A stretch of DNA of 17,336 bases. It comes from Flavobacteriales bacterium. Lineage in GTDB: Bacteria > Bacteroidota > Bacteroidia > Flavobacteriales > TMED113. Below, piece after piece: positions 6,934-15,189 of the stretch (position 1 is its first letter; each line of letters begins with the position of its first letter). Position numbers and translations under genes: made by a program. The stretch lies in contig NZUB01000044.1 of assembly GCA_002696965.1 (NCBI GenBank), positions 1-17,336 of the forward strand. Reading direction: 5' to 3'. The notes beneath the pieces are model-generated. The model was not told where the DNA came from and made no database searches. It saw only the letters and a list, made by a program, of their open reading frames with translations.

Positions 6934-7779
6934 TTAATAATATATAAGATTAATAAAATTAGAGATTTTATTTTTCAACTCTTTTCTATGAACAATAAAA
7001 TCTAAAAACCCTTTTTCTAATAAAAATTCTGATTTTTGAAAACCATCTGGCAAGTCTTTCCCAATAGTCTCTTTTATTACTCTTGGACCAGCAAAACCTA
7101 TTAATGCGTTAGGTTCTGCAATATTAATATCACCCAGCATTGAAAACGAAGCAGTTGCTCCTCCAAAAGTAGGGTCAGTAAGTAATGATATATATGGTAT
7201 TTTTGCTTGGCTTAGTAAGCTTAAATGTCCGGATGTTTTAGCTAATTGCATGAGAGAGAATGCCGCTTCCATCATTCTTGCTCCCCCTGATTTGGATATA
7301 ATTAAAAGTGGCATTTTTTTCTTAATAGCTACTTGTATGAGACGACATATTTTTTCTCCAACTGCTGAACTAATAGATCCTCCAATGAATTCAAAATTCA
7401 TCGATGCTATTGCTATATATTTATTATTTATTTTACCATATGCCGTGCTAATTGCTTCCTTGAAATTTGTTGTTTCCTTTGCTTTTTTTAATCGATCAGT
7501 ATAACTTTTAGTATCTTTAAATAACAGGGGATCTAGAGCTGTTAAATTCTGATTGATTTCTTTATATTTTTGATTATCAAAAAGTATTGAAAAGTATTGT
7601 TTGCTATTAATTCTTGCGTGATAATCACAATTAGAACACACCCAGTAATTCATTTTGTGTTCTTCTTTTGGTGTAAGTTTTTTACATTTCGGACATTTGT
7701 CCCACAACCCCTTTGGGATATCTTTTTTATCCTTACTCTCTGTAAAGATTCCTTGATTTTTTCTTTTAAACCATCCCAT
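6934..7779 (-). CDS. accD: Acetyl-CoA carboxylase carboxyltransferase subunit beta
   Basis: A 281-residue subunit that, with AccA, transfers the carboxyl group from biotin carboxyl carrier protein to acetyl-CoA to make malonyl-CoA, the first committed step of fatty acid synthesis. The N-terminal zinc ribbon is intact (C29-x2-C32 and C48-x2-C51). The crotonase-fold core follows, with SGGARMMEA at 164-172, TFGGATASF at 204-212 and GFAGPRVI at 228-235, which form the acyl-CoA and oxyanion parts of the site. Length is typical for the family. It starts 3 nt after the aldolase stop codon and is probably cotranscribed with it. accA is not in the window. Confidence 0.97.
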   Translation of the reverse strand: MGWFKRKNQGIFTESKDKKDIPKGLWDKCPKCKKLTPKEEHKMNYWVCSNCDYHARINSKQYFSILFDNQKYKEINQNLTALDPLLFKDTKSYTDRLKKAKETTNFKEAISTAYGKINNKYIAIASMNFEFIGGSISSAVGEKICRLIQVAIKKKMPLLIISKSGGARMMEAAFSLMQLAKTSGHLSLLSQAKIPYISLLTDPTFGGATASFSMLGDINIAEPNALIGFAGPRVIKETIGKDLPDGFQKSEFLLEKGFLDFIVHRKELKNKISNFINLIYY

Positions 7780-7782
7780 TTT

Positions 7783-8778
7783 TTAATTAATTATTTGTCC
7801 TAACGAGGCCAAGCAATTCATTTTTGCTCTACTTATTAGTGCTGTTTTTACACCCAGTATATCTCCTTTAGAAAAACAAAATAATGCATCTTGCTGTAGT
7901 GCTCTTCCATATGAAAACGTGAGGTTCCATGGTTTATCTATATATAATTTATTTAATAGATTTAGTCTTTCTGCTGCCTCATCACTATTTTGCCCTCCAG
8001 ATAAAAAAGCAATACCTGGCACTTTTTCAGGGACATTTTTTTTAAGTACCTGAAAGGTCATTTCTGCAATTTGATGATTATCTATACTTTCATTTGATAA
8101 ATTTCCGGGTAATACCATATTTGGCTTGAGTACAATTGCTTCTAAGTCAACATTTAACAAATTTAATTCATAAAAAACTGCTTGAAGAGCTTTTTCAGTT
8201 GTTTGAAAGCATGTTTCAATGCTGTGGTTTCCATCCATTAGGACTTCAGGTTCAACAATTGGCACAAGACCATTTTCTTGACATAGTGAAGCATATCTAG
8301 CTAGTGCGTGTGCATTAGCATGTAAGCATGCCTCTGAAGGCATGTCTTGCCCAATTGTTATTACTGCTCTCCATTTTGCAAAATCAGCTCCATTTGACTT
8401 ATAGATTTTTAATCTGTCTCGTAAATTATCTAATCCTTCGGTAATTTTTTCAGAATTATGATTGGCTAATATTTTAGCACCTTTATCTACTTTTATGCCC
8501 GTTAAAATATTTTTTTGTTTTAAGTATTTAGGTATTGGATTGTTAGTTCCTTTTATCGACTGATAAAATGTTTCTTCAAATAATATTACTCCACTAATGT
8601 AATGTTCAATTTCTTCTGTAAGCAGTAAAGTGCTTCTATATTCATTTCTGGCTGATTCTGTACTTTTAATGCCCAGTGCTTCAAATCTCTTTGAACATGT
8701 TGGGGTACTTTCATCCGCAGCAAGTATTCCCTTGCCTTTGGAGGTCATTTGCTGTGCAATTAATTTTAAATCCTTCAT
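7783..8778 (-). CDS. Class I fructose-bisphosphate aldolase
   Basis: A 331-residue Schiff-base aldolase that splits fructose 1,6-bisphosphate into dihydroxyacetone phosphate and glyceraldehyde 3-phosphate (glycolysis/gluconeogenesis, cytosol). It belongs to the animal-like class I family: GILAADEST (D22), GIKVDKG (K96), ADFAKWRAV (K135), IVEPEV (E176), and the Schiff-base lysine K218 in VLKPNMVLPG. LSGGQ at 259-263 and SYGRALQ are the phosphate-binding parts. It is shorter than vertebrate aldolases and ends in RAKMNCLASLG without the flexible C-terminal tyrosine tail, as is common in bacterial members. It starts 17 nt after tamL and ends 3 nt before accD. A candidate promoter (8786-8812) lies immediately upstream. 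Confidence 0.95.
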   Translation of the reverse strand: MKDLKLIAQQMTSKGKGILAADESTPTCSKRFEALGIKSTESARNEYRSTLLLTEEIEHYISGVILFEETFYQSIKGTNNPIPKYLKQKNILTGIKVDKGAKILANHNSEKITEGLDNLRDRLKIYKSNGADFAKWRAVITIGQDMPSEACLHANAHALARYASLCQENGLVPIVEPEVLMDGNHSIETCFQTTEKALQAVFYELNLLNVDLEAIVLKPNMVLPGNLSNESIDNHQIAEMTFQVLKKNVPEKVPGIAFLSGGQNSDEAAERLNLLNKLYIDKPWNLTFSYGRALQQDALFCFSKGDILGVKTALISRAKMNCLASLGQIIN

Positions 8779-8785
8779 AGTTTTT

Positions 8786-8812
8786 CAAATTTAAATTAAA
8801 ATGGATAACCAA
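8786..8812 (-). promoter_or_regulatory. Candidate promoter for the aldolase gene (TTG, 16 nt, TAAATTTG)
   Basis: On the minus strand TTG (8812-8810) is followed after 16 nt by TAAATTTG (8793-8786), an exact -7 match. Transcription would begin only a few bases before the ATG at 8778, giving an almost leaderless mRNA. The TTG spacing is slightly short and the region is very AT-rich, so chance is possible. Confidence 0.35.
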
Positions 8813-11042
8813 TAGCTAAATTATATCGAAAATTTCCACTTAATGGGTTTTTTATCCATCTTTCATTTGGCGTTAAAATAGGATCTCTAAGAGGTGTAGC
8901 CATATCTATTCGTATAACAAAAAAATCAAAATCATATCTAAAACCCATGCCTATTCCAATAGCTATTTCACTGGCAAATGAATTAAGCTTAAATCTACTT
9001 CCTTCTCTAGGGTCATTTTTTATTGACCATATATTTCCTCCGTCTATAAAAAAAGCAGATTTTAATGAATTATAGAGTGGGAAACGATATTCAATATTAA
9101 ATTCTAACTTGATATCTCCGGTAGAATAATTATTTAAATCTGTACTTGAGCCAGGCCCTAATCCAAATGCTTCCCATGCTCTTATACTATTTACTCCACC
9201 TGAAAAGAATTGTTTTTGAATAGGTAGTTCTTCTGAGTTGTCATATGAATAACCAACCCCACAGAATCCCCTTAACACAACAGTGTTGTCCTTGGTTAAA
9301 ATTATGTATCTTCTTACATCCAAGTCAATCCTTACATATTGAGAAAAAGAGTTGTTAAATATAACATATTGGTTTTTTTCATTTTGTTTAAAACTTAGCA
9401 TTGGTGCTATTCCAGATAGTAAATTGCCACTAAACTCAGCTTTACCTTTAATATATGTGTGATTGATGGGTTTATATATTTTTTGATTATTAAATGAAAA
9501 GATATAGTTTGTGGCTGAAATAAATTTGTCTTCAAATTGTTCTCTTAAATAGGGGTTTTCTATTAGCTCATTTTCAATAAAAGAATTAATCTCTCCAATA
9601 TCAGAAAAACTTAATTCAATTAAATTTAATTGATGTTCTATGTTTTTAGAACTTTTCCAATTATAGCCTAGTTTTTGAGTTATGATTTCACTAGAGAAAT
9701 CTGGACGTTGTATTTGAGCTAAAGAAAAAATAAAATTGGTGTTTGTTTGAAAACTAGATGTTAATTTATTAACTATCAATTTTGGCATCATTAGTTTTGG
9801 CACACGCAGACCAATTTCATAAAATACTTCTCTAGTGTTGAATATACTCTCATTATTGTTTATTGTTGTTTGTCGATTTTCAAGTGATAATTTTATTTTT
9901 CCATTTAAATTCTCACCACCTTTTAATAGATTTTTATTTCCAAATTGGAAGTAAGCGGAAACACCCAGATTACCTTCATCCGCAGACCTTTTAGTTTCTG
10001 CTTCGATGGAATAGTACATTTTTATAGGGCTATCAAGATAAATATTACAATAAAGTCGGTTGTTCTTTGTTTCATTAAATTCAATAACAATTTTTTTGAA
10101 AAACAAAAGATTAGACAAGTTTCTATATGTTTGTTCGACCTCTTCTTGTGAGTATTTTTGGTTTTTTTCAATATTGATTAATTCACTAATAGTGTTTAGT
10201 TTGATTGCTCTTTTAACTTCTTTTTCTATAATAAAAAAATATTTATCTTCAACAATAGTGTCATTGTTGGTACTCGAACTATTTAAATGAATAAATATGT
10301 CATCAATATAGAATTTCTGATAAGTAGAAGAATCTATATTAGATTCTTTTAAGCGGAATTTTAAATTGATATTTTTATTTTTTGTACTATCTGCTTCTAT
10401 ATAAATTAATTCTTTAGAAAATTTATAATATCCATTATTTTGTAATAATTTCTCAATTTCAACACGTTCATTATTTACATTATTATACGTAAAAATATCC
10501 CCTTTTCTGACATTGTATTTACGATGTTTTTCTTCAATTAAATTGTAGATGTCTGTATTGAAGATTGTATTATACTGTACCTGATTAATAGTGTATGAAT
10601 CACCTGTGGATATATTGTAAGATACATTTACTTTAGACCCTTTATAGATTATTTCTTTACCTATAGATGCTGTAAAATAACCATTGTTTTCAAAATATGA
10701 TTTAATTTGATTAATACTTTTATCCACTAATTGATTGTGAAATATAACTGGTGGTTCTCCTATTTTACGCAAATATGTATTAATCCAATTGTTTTTTGTT
10801 GGATTGCTTAGGTTATAGACCCATAGGTGGAAAGGAAGAAAACCAAGAATTTTTTTATTTGGAGTTTGTTTTAGAATTGTTTTAATATCTTTTTTTGCGA
10901 TGTTTTTGATATGTTTTTTATCCGAATGTATTATGTTAACAGTATTTTTTTTTAATATATAATCATTTTGTGTAGCATGTTTTGTGCTATAACATGAACT
11001 TATAATTAAAATGGATATTAATAATAGATTTTTTTTAATCAA
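8796..11042 (-). CDS. tamL: TamL-like outer-membrane assembly lipoprotein (BamA/TamA family, Omp85)
   Basis: A 748-residue Omp85-family protein. The N-terminus is a lipoprotein signal with lipobox ISSC (C17), which fits the lipidated TamA variant of Bacteroidota. Residues about 30-335 hold POTRA-like repeats (GEPPVIFHNQLVDKSINQI, then FENNGYFTASI), and about 345-748 form the barrel. The barrel includes the SGGVNSIRAWEAFGLGPGS segment typical of the family's SGG/RGW motif. The protein ends in IGYPF with a terminal phenylalanine. It probably inserts or assembles outer-membrane proteins together with a TamB-like partner not seen here. The start is TTG at 11042: no in-frame ATG, GTG or other TTG exists between the stop at 11082-11084 and it, and it yields a correct signal peptide. 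Divergent to the RNA methyltransferase gene with only 42 nt between them. Confidence 0.88.
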   Translation of the reverse strand: MIKKNLLLISILIISSCYSTKHATQNDYILKKNTVNIIHSDKKHIKNIAKKDIKTILKQTPNKKILGFLPFHLWVYNLSNPTKNNWINTYLRKIGEPPVIFHNQLVDKSINQIKSYFENNGYFTASIGKEIIYKGSKVNVSYNISTGDSYTINQVQYNTIFNTDIYNLIEEKHRKYNVRKGDIFTYNNVNNERVEIEKLLQNNGYYKFSKELIYIEADSTKNKNINLKFRLKESNIDSSTYQKFYIDDIFIHLNSSSTNNDTIVEDKYFFIIEKEVKRAIKLNTISELINIEKNQKYSQEEVEQTYRNLSNLLFFKKIVIEFNETKNNRLYCNIYLDSPIKMYYSIEAETKRSADEGNLGVSAYFQFGNKNLLKGGENLNGKIKLSLENRQTTINNNESIFNTREVFYEIGLRVPKLMMPKLIVNKLTSSFQTNTNFIFSLAQIQRPDFSSEIITQKLGYNWKSSKNIEHQLNLIELSFSDIGEINSFIENELIENPYLREQFEDKFISATNYIFSFNNQKIYKPINHTYIKGKAEFSGNLLSGIAPMLSFKQNEKNQYVIFNNSFSQYVRIDLDVRRYIILTKDNTVVLRGFCGVGYSYDNSEELPIQKQFFSGGVNSIRAWEAFGLGPGSSTDLNNYSTGDIKLEFNIEYRFPLYNSLKSAFFIDGGNIWSIKNDPREGSRFKLNSFASEIAIGIGMGFRYDFDFFVIRIDMATPLRDPILTPNERWIKNPLSGNFRYNLAIGYPF

Positions 11043-11084
11043 TGCAAATAAAGTTTTATTTTGTCTGTAAAAATATGATTTTTA

Positions 11085-11804
11085 ATGATTTCAAAACAAA
11101 AAATAAAGTTTATCAATTCCCTTAAACATAATAAATATAGATTAAAATATAATTGTTTTGTTGCCGAGGGTGTTAACGTGATTAATGAATTTATTCAAGC
11201 GCGTTTTGAAATTCAAGATGTTTTTGCGACAAAAGGTACACGGTTACTTTATGACGATTTGCACATAATATCTAAAAATGATTTAAAAAAAATAAGTTTT
11301 CTTAAAAATCCATCCAATTCATTAGCAATTTTTAAAAAGCGAATAATAGATCTTGATATTAAACAAGAAAAACTAACAATTATGCTTGATGGTGTATCAG
11401 ATCCAGGAAATATAGGAACTATTATACGTACTGCAGATTGGTTTCGTGTTGAGAATATATATATATCAGAAAACTCTTGTGATCCATATAGTCCCAAAGT
11501 AGTTCAGGCAACTATGGGTTCTTTGGCTAGAGTTAATGTGCATCGAACATCATTAAAATTATTATTGAAAAGAATAAGAAACAAGAATATAATTTGCTAT
11601 GGGGCAACTTTGTCAGGTGAGAGTGTGTTTAAGTTAATAAAACCTGATTGTTGCGCTCTTGTATTTGGCAATGAAACTCACGGTATTAGTGATGATGTGT
11701 TGAAACTAATTGATAAGGAATTATCTGTTCCAGCAAAAAATGAATGTGTAGATTCTTTAAATGTTGCAGTAGCATTTGGAATTATTTTATCTGAATTTAG
11801 ATAA
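11085..11804 (+). CDS. SpoU/TrmH-family RNA 2'-O-methyltransferase
   Basis: A 239-residue SPOUT methyltransferase that uses S-adenosylmethionine to methylate ribose 2'-OH in tRNA or rRNA. The N-terminal substrate-binding part (1-90) includes KYNCFVAEGVNVINE. The knotted catalytic domain shows motif 1 DPGNIGTIIRTADWF at 106-120 (N109, R115), PKVVQATMGS at 137-146, motif 2 LVFGNETHGIS at 192-202 and motif 3 DSLNVAVAFGIILSEFR at 223-239. All are intact. Which nucleotide is modified cannot be told from sequence. It is transcribed away from tamL. The next gene on the strand starts 48 nt later, after a T-rich stretch and a small AT hairpin. Confidence 0.93.
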   Translation: MISKQKIKFINSLKHNKYRLKYNCFVAEGVNVINEFIQARFEIQDVFATKGTRLLYDDLHIISKNDLKKISFLKNPSNSLAIFKKRIIDLDIKQEKLTIMLDGVSDPGNIGTIIRTADWFRVENIYISENSCDPYSPKVVQATMGSLARVNVHRTSLKLLLKRIRNKNIICYGATLSGESVFKLIKPDCCALVFGNETHGISDDVLKLIDKELSVPAKNECVDSLNVAVAFGIILSEFR

Positions 11805-11819
11805 GATGTTTTTTTTAAC

Positions 11820-11838
11820 TAAATTAGCCTGTAATTTA
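11820..11838 (+). terminator. Weak AT-only hairpin after the RNA methyltransferase gene
   Basis: TAAATTA and TAATTTA pair as a 7-bp stem around the loop GCCTG, followed by AATTTTTATTT. A T8 run precedes it just after the stop codon. With an all-AT stem it would be a poor terminator; it may instead be a 5' leader structure of the next gene, whose ATG is 14 nt downstream. Confidence 0.25.
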
Positions 11839-11852
11839 AATTTTTATTTACA

Positions 11853-12716
11853 ATGAAAAACTTTATTTTATTTGTTTTTGCATTTTTATTGACGGGTAAC
11901 TTTTCATTTATGGAAGCATCAGAAAATAACGAGTATTCTACATCTGATAAGTATTCCCTAGATAACATATATCTCGACCCTGGTCATAGTCAAAAAAGAG
12001 GTAAGGATAAATCTGTTATTGAGGTTTATTATGGAATGCAGCCTTCTTTGGCTCTCAAATATAATTTTTCTCATAAAACTCCAGCAACAGAGTCTGCATA
12101 TTTTATGATGGGAATGGATTTTGATTCTGACATGTTTGCCAAAATAGGTATTATCTTGAATCCGGGTAAGAAAAATAAAAATTTACCTACAGTACCTAAC
12201 CCTGATGGAAGACTCTCGGTGTTGTTTAAGGCTTGGAGATATGTTATGTTACGTCAAGCTTTAGAATTTGGTTATAGAGGACATTTTTTAGATACTGAAG
12301 AAACAGAAATTATGCCTTATCCTCACTCTGGTACAAATAATGATTATATTGGTTACACAAATGATAATTATGGGGGGCTGACATTTAATTATACATTATT
12401 ACTAGACGGTAATTTCCTTTTTGATAAAACTATGTGGTATATTTTTGACCATCGTACAGCACGAAGAATTAGGTTGAAATTTGATGCGGGTTTATTTTTT
12501 AATTTGAGTAAGTTTAATCAACATGATTTAGATTTTCTTTCTGGTTCTAATAGTGCTATTGAAGATAATGGTGACTTCGTATTCGAAATTAACGAAGATG
12601 AACTTAATACTTATGGTTCCGAAGAAACAAACGACTTTTTTGGACAACCAGTATTAATGCCAACATATCCTATTTTAACTCCATTTTTCAACTTTTCAAT
12701 TGGGTTTGCATTTTAA
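11853..12716 (+). CDS. Exported protein of unknown function, probable outer-membrane beta-barrel
   Basis: A 287-residue protein I do not recognise. Residues 1-22 look like a Sec signal peptide (MKN, a phenylalanine- and leucine-rich core, cleavage near MEA before SEN). A low-complexity polar segment is followed by DNIYLDPGHSQKRGKDKSVIEV and then alternating strands with many aromatic residues (VYYGMQPSLALKYNF, FKAWRYVMLRQALEFGYRG, LTFNYTLLLDGNFLF, RIRLKFDAGLFFNLS). The C-terminus is FFNFSIGFAF, matching the aromatic-terminated last strand of barrel proteins. A histidine/tyrosine-rich stretch around 150-175 and an acidic segment around 235-255 are also visible. No lipobox and no catalytic motif are seen. 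It lies between the RNA methyltransferase and a convergent PorT-like gene, 4 nt from the end of the latter. Confidence 0.7.
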   Translation: MKNFILFVFAFLLTGNFSFMEASENNEYSTSDKYSLDNIYLDPGHSQKRGKDKSVIEVYYGMQPSLALKYNFSHKTPATESAYFMMGMDFDSDMFAKIGIILNPGKKNKNLPTVPNPDGRLSVLFKAWRYVMLRQALEFGYRGHFLDTEETEIMPYPHSGTNNDYIGYTNDNYGGLTFNYTLLLDGNFLFDKTMWYIFDHRTARRIRLKFDAGLFFNLSKFNQHDLDFLSGSNSAIEDNGDFVFEINEDELNTYGSEETNDFFGQPVLMPTYPILTPFFNFSIGFAF

Positions 12717-12720
12717 TTGT

Positions 12721-13410
12721 TTATTCAAAAGTTAACGAAATAAGTATTGATCGCGTTGACAATTGATTTATCATATTGTCGTATTCATTATTTTGAGATA
12801 TTAACACATTTTTGAGTCCATATGAGTATTTTATTTCTGGAGCAAATTTGAAGTATTCAAAATAAATATCTATACCAAATCCTAAATCAAGAGAATAATT
12901 AGTTTTAGAAAATTCGATATTTCTATTTTCGGCTAACTCTTCAAACCCTCCCATATCAAAAATAATATTTGTACCTACCAGTATATATGCTCGTCCATTA
13001 TTAACACGATCAGATCTGTACTTTAAATAAATTGGTAATTCAAAGTTTGAGATGCCAGAATTTTTGGGTTGTGTTATTTCTTGATTATTGGAGACATAAT
13101 ATATTTTTTGATCAGTAAAATTGAATGATGGTGTTATTCTAAGATTATAGTTTTGTTGAATTTTCACATCCATAATAATTCCAACATTGAAGCCTGGTTC
13201 GTATTTTGATAGAATTTGTTGATAATTATTTTGTTCTGTAAATTTACTAGAGTAATTAATCTGAAGTTTATTTTGACTTAGTCCTAATATGAATCCAAAA
13301 TGATATTTTTGACTATCATAATTAGGGTTATTTAATGGCATTTCTTTTTGTGCAAACAAATTGATTGAAATACAAACTAGAGTGAATACAAGATTGATTT
13401 TTTTGCACAT
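12721..13410 (-). CDS. porT: PorT-like outer-membrane beta-barrel protein (type IX secretion)
   Basis: A 229-residue exported protein with a signal peptide cleaved near FA before QKE (residues 20/21). The mature start, NNPNYDSQKYHFGFILGLSQ, is the signature opening of PorT proteins, followed by alternating barrel strands (INYSSKF, YNLRITPSFNF, FELPIYLKYRS, AYILVGTNIIFDMGG, YSLDLGFGIDIYFEYFKFAPEIKYSYGL) and a C-terminal SILISLTFE. PorT is required in several Bacteroidota for the type IX secretion system and gliding. It starts 3 nt after the aminotransferase stop and is probably translated from the same mRNA. A general porin-family protein that is not the functional PorT remains possible. Confidence 0.78.
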   Translation of the reverse strand: MCKKINLVFTLVCISINLFAQKEMPLNNPNYDSQKYHFGFILGLSQNKLQINYSSKFTEQNNYQQILSKYEPGFNVGIIMDVKIQQNYNLRITPSFNFTDQKIYYVSNNQEITQPKNSGISNFELPIYLKYRSDRVNNGRAYILVGTNIIFDMGGFEELAENRNIEFSKTNYSLDLGFGIDIYFEYFKFAPEIKYSYGLKNVLISQNNEYDNMINQLSTRSILISLTFE

Positions 13411-13413
13411 AAT

Positions 13414-14607
13414 TTAGTTTAATTCTTCTAAAGCTTTTTTAATTAATTCACATGCTTTTTTAATTTTATCTTCAGAAGCTGCGTAAGAAATTCTAAGACA
13501 ATCTTCAGTTCCAAAAGCTGCACCTGAAACAGTTGCAACCCCAGCTTGTGTTAATAAATACATTGCAAGATCGTTGGTGTTTTTTATAATTTTATTCTGA
13601 TATTTTTTTTCTAAATAATAAGACATATCAGGAAAAATATAAAAAGCTCCTTCAGGTTTGTTAATTTTTAAACCTTTTATCTGTGATAATAGTGCAATGA
13701 TTATGTCTCTTCTTTTTTTAAATATTTGACACATTTGCTTTGTGCAACTTGGGTCTTCTGAAAGAGCTGCAATTGCAGCTCTTTGTGCTATAGAACATGT
13801 AGCTGATGTAATTTGTCCTTGCATTTTAATACATGCATTTGCAATGATTTGTGGAGCACCTAGATATCCAAATCGCCAACCTGTCATAGCAAACCCTTTT
13901 GATAAGCCATTAATAGTCACAACTTGATCTTGTACTGCTTTAATAGCACCAATACTAAAGTGTTGCTTTTGAAAATTAATATGTTCATATATTTCATCAG
14001 ATATAATAATAATATTTTTGTGTTTGTTTAACACCATTGCTATATCATGTATTTCTTTCTGACTATATACAGATCCACTAGGATTACAAGGTGAGCTAAA
14101 TAAAAAAGCTTTTGTTTTACTATTTATTGATTTTTCTAATTGTTGGGGGGTAATTTTAAAATTAGTATTAATATCTGTTTTGATTATTTTAGGAACACCA
14201 TCAGCTAGCTTTACCATTTGCTGGTAACTCACCCAATAAGGGGCAGGTAATATGACTTCATCATTCTTATCTATTAATACCATTAAAAGTTGAGCTATGC
14301 TTTGTTTTGCACCAGTAGAGCAGACAATTTGACCTGGCTTATAGTTTAAGTTATTATCACGCTTGAATTTCATTGAAATTACTTCTAATAAATCCTTATA
14401 TCCTGGGACAGGTGTATATTTTGAGAAGTTCTCATCAATAGCTTTTTTAGCTGCTTTTTTTATAAAATCAGGAGTATTAAAATCAGGTTCACCTAGACTC
14501 AGATTAATAATTGTGCGTCCAGATGATTGTAGTTCTCTACTTTTTCGGGCCATGGCTAGTGTGGCAGATTCTTCAATTTGGCGAATTTTTTTTGAAAGTA
14601 TGAACAT
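13414..14607 (-). CDS. Pyridoxal-phosphate aminotransferase, class I (aspartate aminotransferase-like)
   Basis: A 397-residue fold-type I aminotransferase, probably aspartate/2-oxoglutarate transaminase of the thermophile-type (Ib) subgroup. Landmarks: INLSLGEPDFNTP at 34-46, KYTPVPGYKDL at 63-73, APYWVSY, SSPCNPSGSVYS with N175, SDEIYEHI with D204 and Y207 for the cofactor ring, the Schiff-base lysine K237 in NGLSKGFAMTGWR, and the substrate-carboxylate arginine R372 in LRISYA. All expected residues are present and the length is normal. Exact substrate preference (aspartate versus other amino acids) cannot be fixed by sequence alone. It is followed after 3 nt by the PorT-like gene, so the two form a likely operon. 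The upstream region to the divergent small gene is 78 nt and very AT-rich, with no clear promoter box. Confidence 0.93.
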   Translation of the reverse strand: MFILSKKIRQIEESATLAMARKSRELQSSGRTIINLSLGEPDFNTPDFIKKAAKKAIDENFSKYTPVPGYKDLLEVISMKFKRDNNLNYKPGQIVCSTGAKQSIAQLLMVLIDKNDEVILPAPYWVSYQQMVKLADGVPKIIKTDINTNFKITPQQLEKSINSKTKAFLFSSPCNPSGSVYSQKEIHDIAMVLNKHKNIIIISDEIYEHINFQKQHFSIGAIKAVQDQVVTINGLSKGFAMTGWRFGYLGAPQIIANACIKMQGQITSATCSIAQRAAIAALSEDPSCTKQMCQIFKKRRDIIIALLSQIKGLKINKPEGAFYIFPDMSYYLEKKYQNKIIKNTNDLAMYLLTQAGVATVSGAAFGTEDCLRISYAASEDKIKKACELIKKALEELN

Positions 14608-14685
14608 ATATAGTTACAATTTATACGATATTAATTTATTTAATTAAATTTAAAAATAATGATATTAAGTTAAGAATTATTTGAT

Positions 14686-15189
14686 ATGGAATTTTTTATT
14701 GATAATATATTATATATAGCTATTGTTTTCACTGTTTTTTTTATTGTTTTTTTATTTTTTAAAAAACAAAATTCTAATAATACCGTAGGTAGCAAAAAAT
14801 TATCACCTAATGAAATTGAAATTAGATTAAGAGCTTATGAGCGTATAACATTATTGTTAGACAGGATTAGACCATTAAGCATTATTAATAGATTAGAGCT
14901 TCACAAGCTATCTAATAGTGAACTCAAGGTTGTGCTAATCAAAAATATATGTATGGAATATGATTATAATATTTCTCAACAAATATATGTGTCAGATGAT
15001 TTATGGAGACTAATTGAGTATATAAAGGATAAAATGATTAATCATGTTGCTTTTGTTTCAGATAATTTGAATTCGGATGATAATGCTGCTAAATTTATTG
15101 AAAAAATATTGATAGATAAGAGTCAAAATAATCTATTAATTAAACAAGCTCAGAAGCGGTTAAATTATGAAGTAAAAAATTTATCATAA
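14686..15189 (+). CDS. Small single-span membrane protein of unknown function
   Basis: A 167-residue protein I cannot name with confidence. Residues about 5-26 form one hydrophobic transmembrane segment near the N-terminus (IDNILYIAIVFTVFFIVFLFF), followed by a polar linker (KKQNSNNT). A predicted helical domain from about 40 contains LSPNEIEIRLRAYERITLLLDRI and RLELHKLSNSELKVVLIKNI. The charge distribution suggests an inner-membrane anchor with a cytosolic domain. It resembles uncharacterised Bacteroidota proteins that have the same N-terminal anchor and RLRAYERxxLxxxRI stretch; this is from memory and untested. It converges on coaE and overlaps its end by 6 bp. It is transcribed divergently from the aminotransferase. 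Confidence 0.75.
   Translation: MEFFIDNILYIAIVFTVFFIVFLFFKKQNSNNTVGSKKLSPNEIEIRLRAYERITLLLDRIRPLSIINRLELHKLSNSELKVVLIKNICMEYDYNISQQIYVSDDLWRLIEYIKDKMINHVAFVSDNLNSDDNAAKFIEKILIDKSQNNLLIKQAQKRLNYEVKNLS

Noticed and set aside
6934..7779. Possibility that the four-cysteine N-terminus of AccD marks a fused DNA-binding protein
   Set aside because: The zinc ribbon is a normal part of bacterial AccD.
14633..14650. AT palindrome (AATTTA ... TAAATT) between the aminotransferase and the small membrane protein gene
   Set aside because: Short arms made only of A and T in a very AT-rich spacer; expected by chance.
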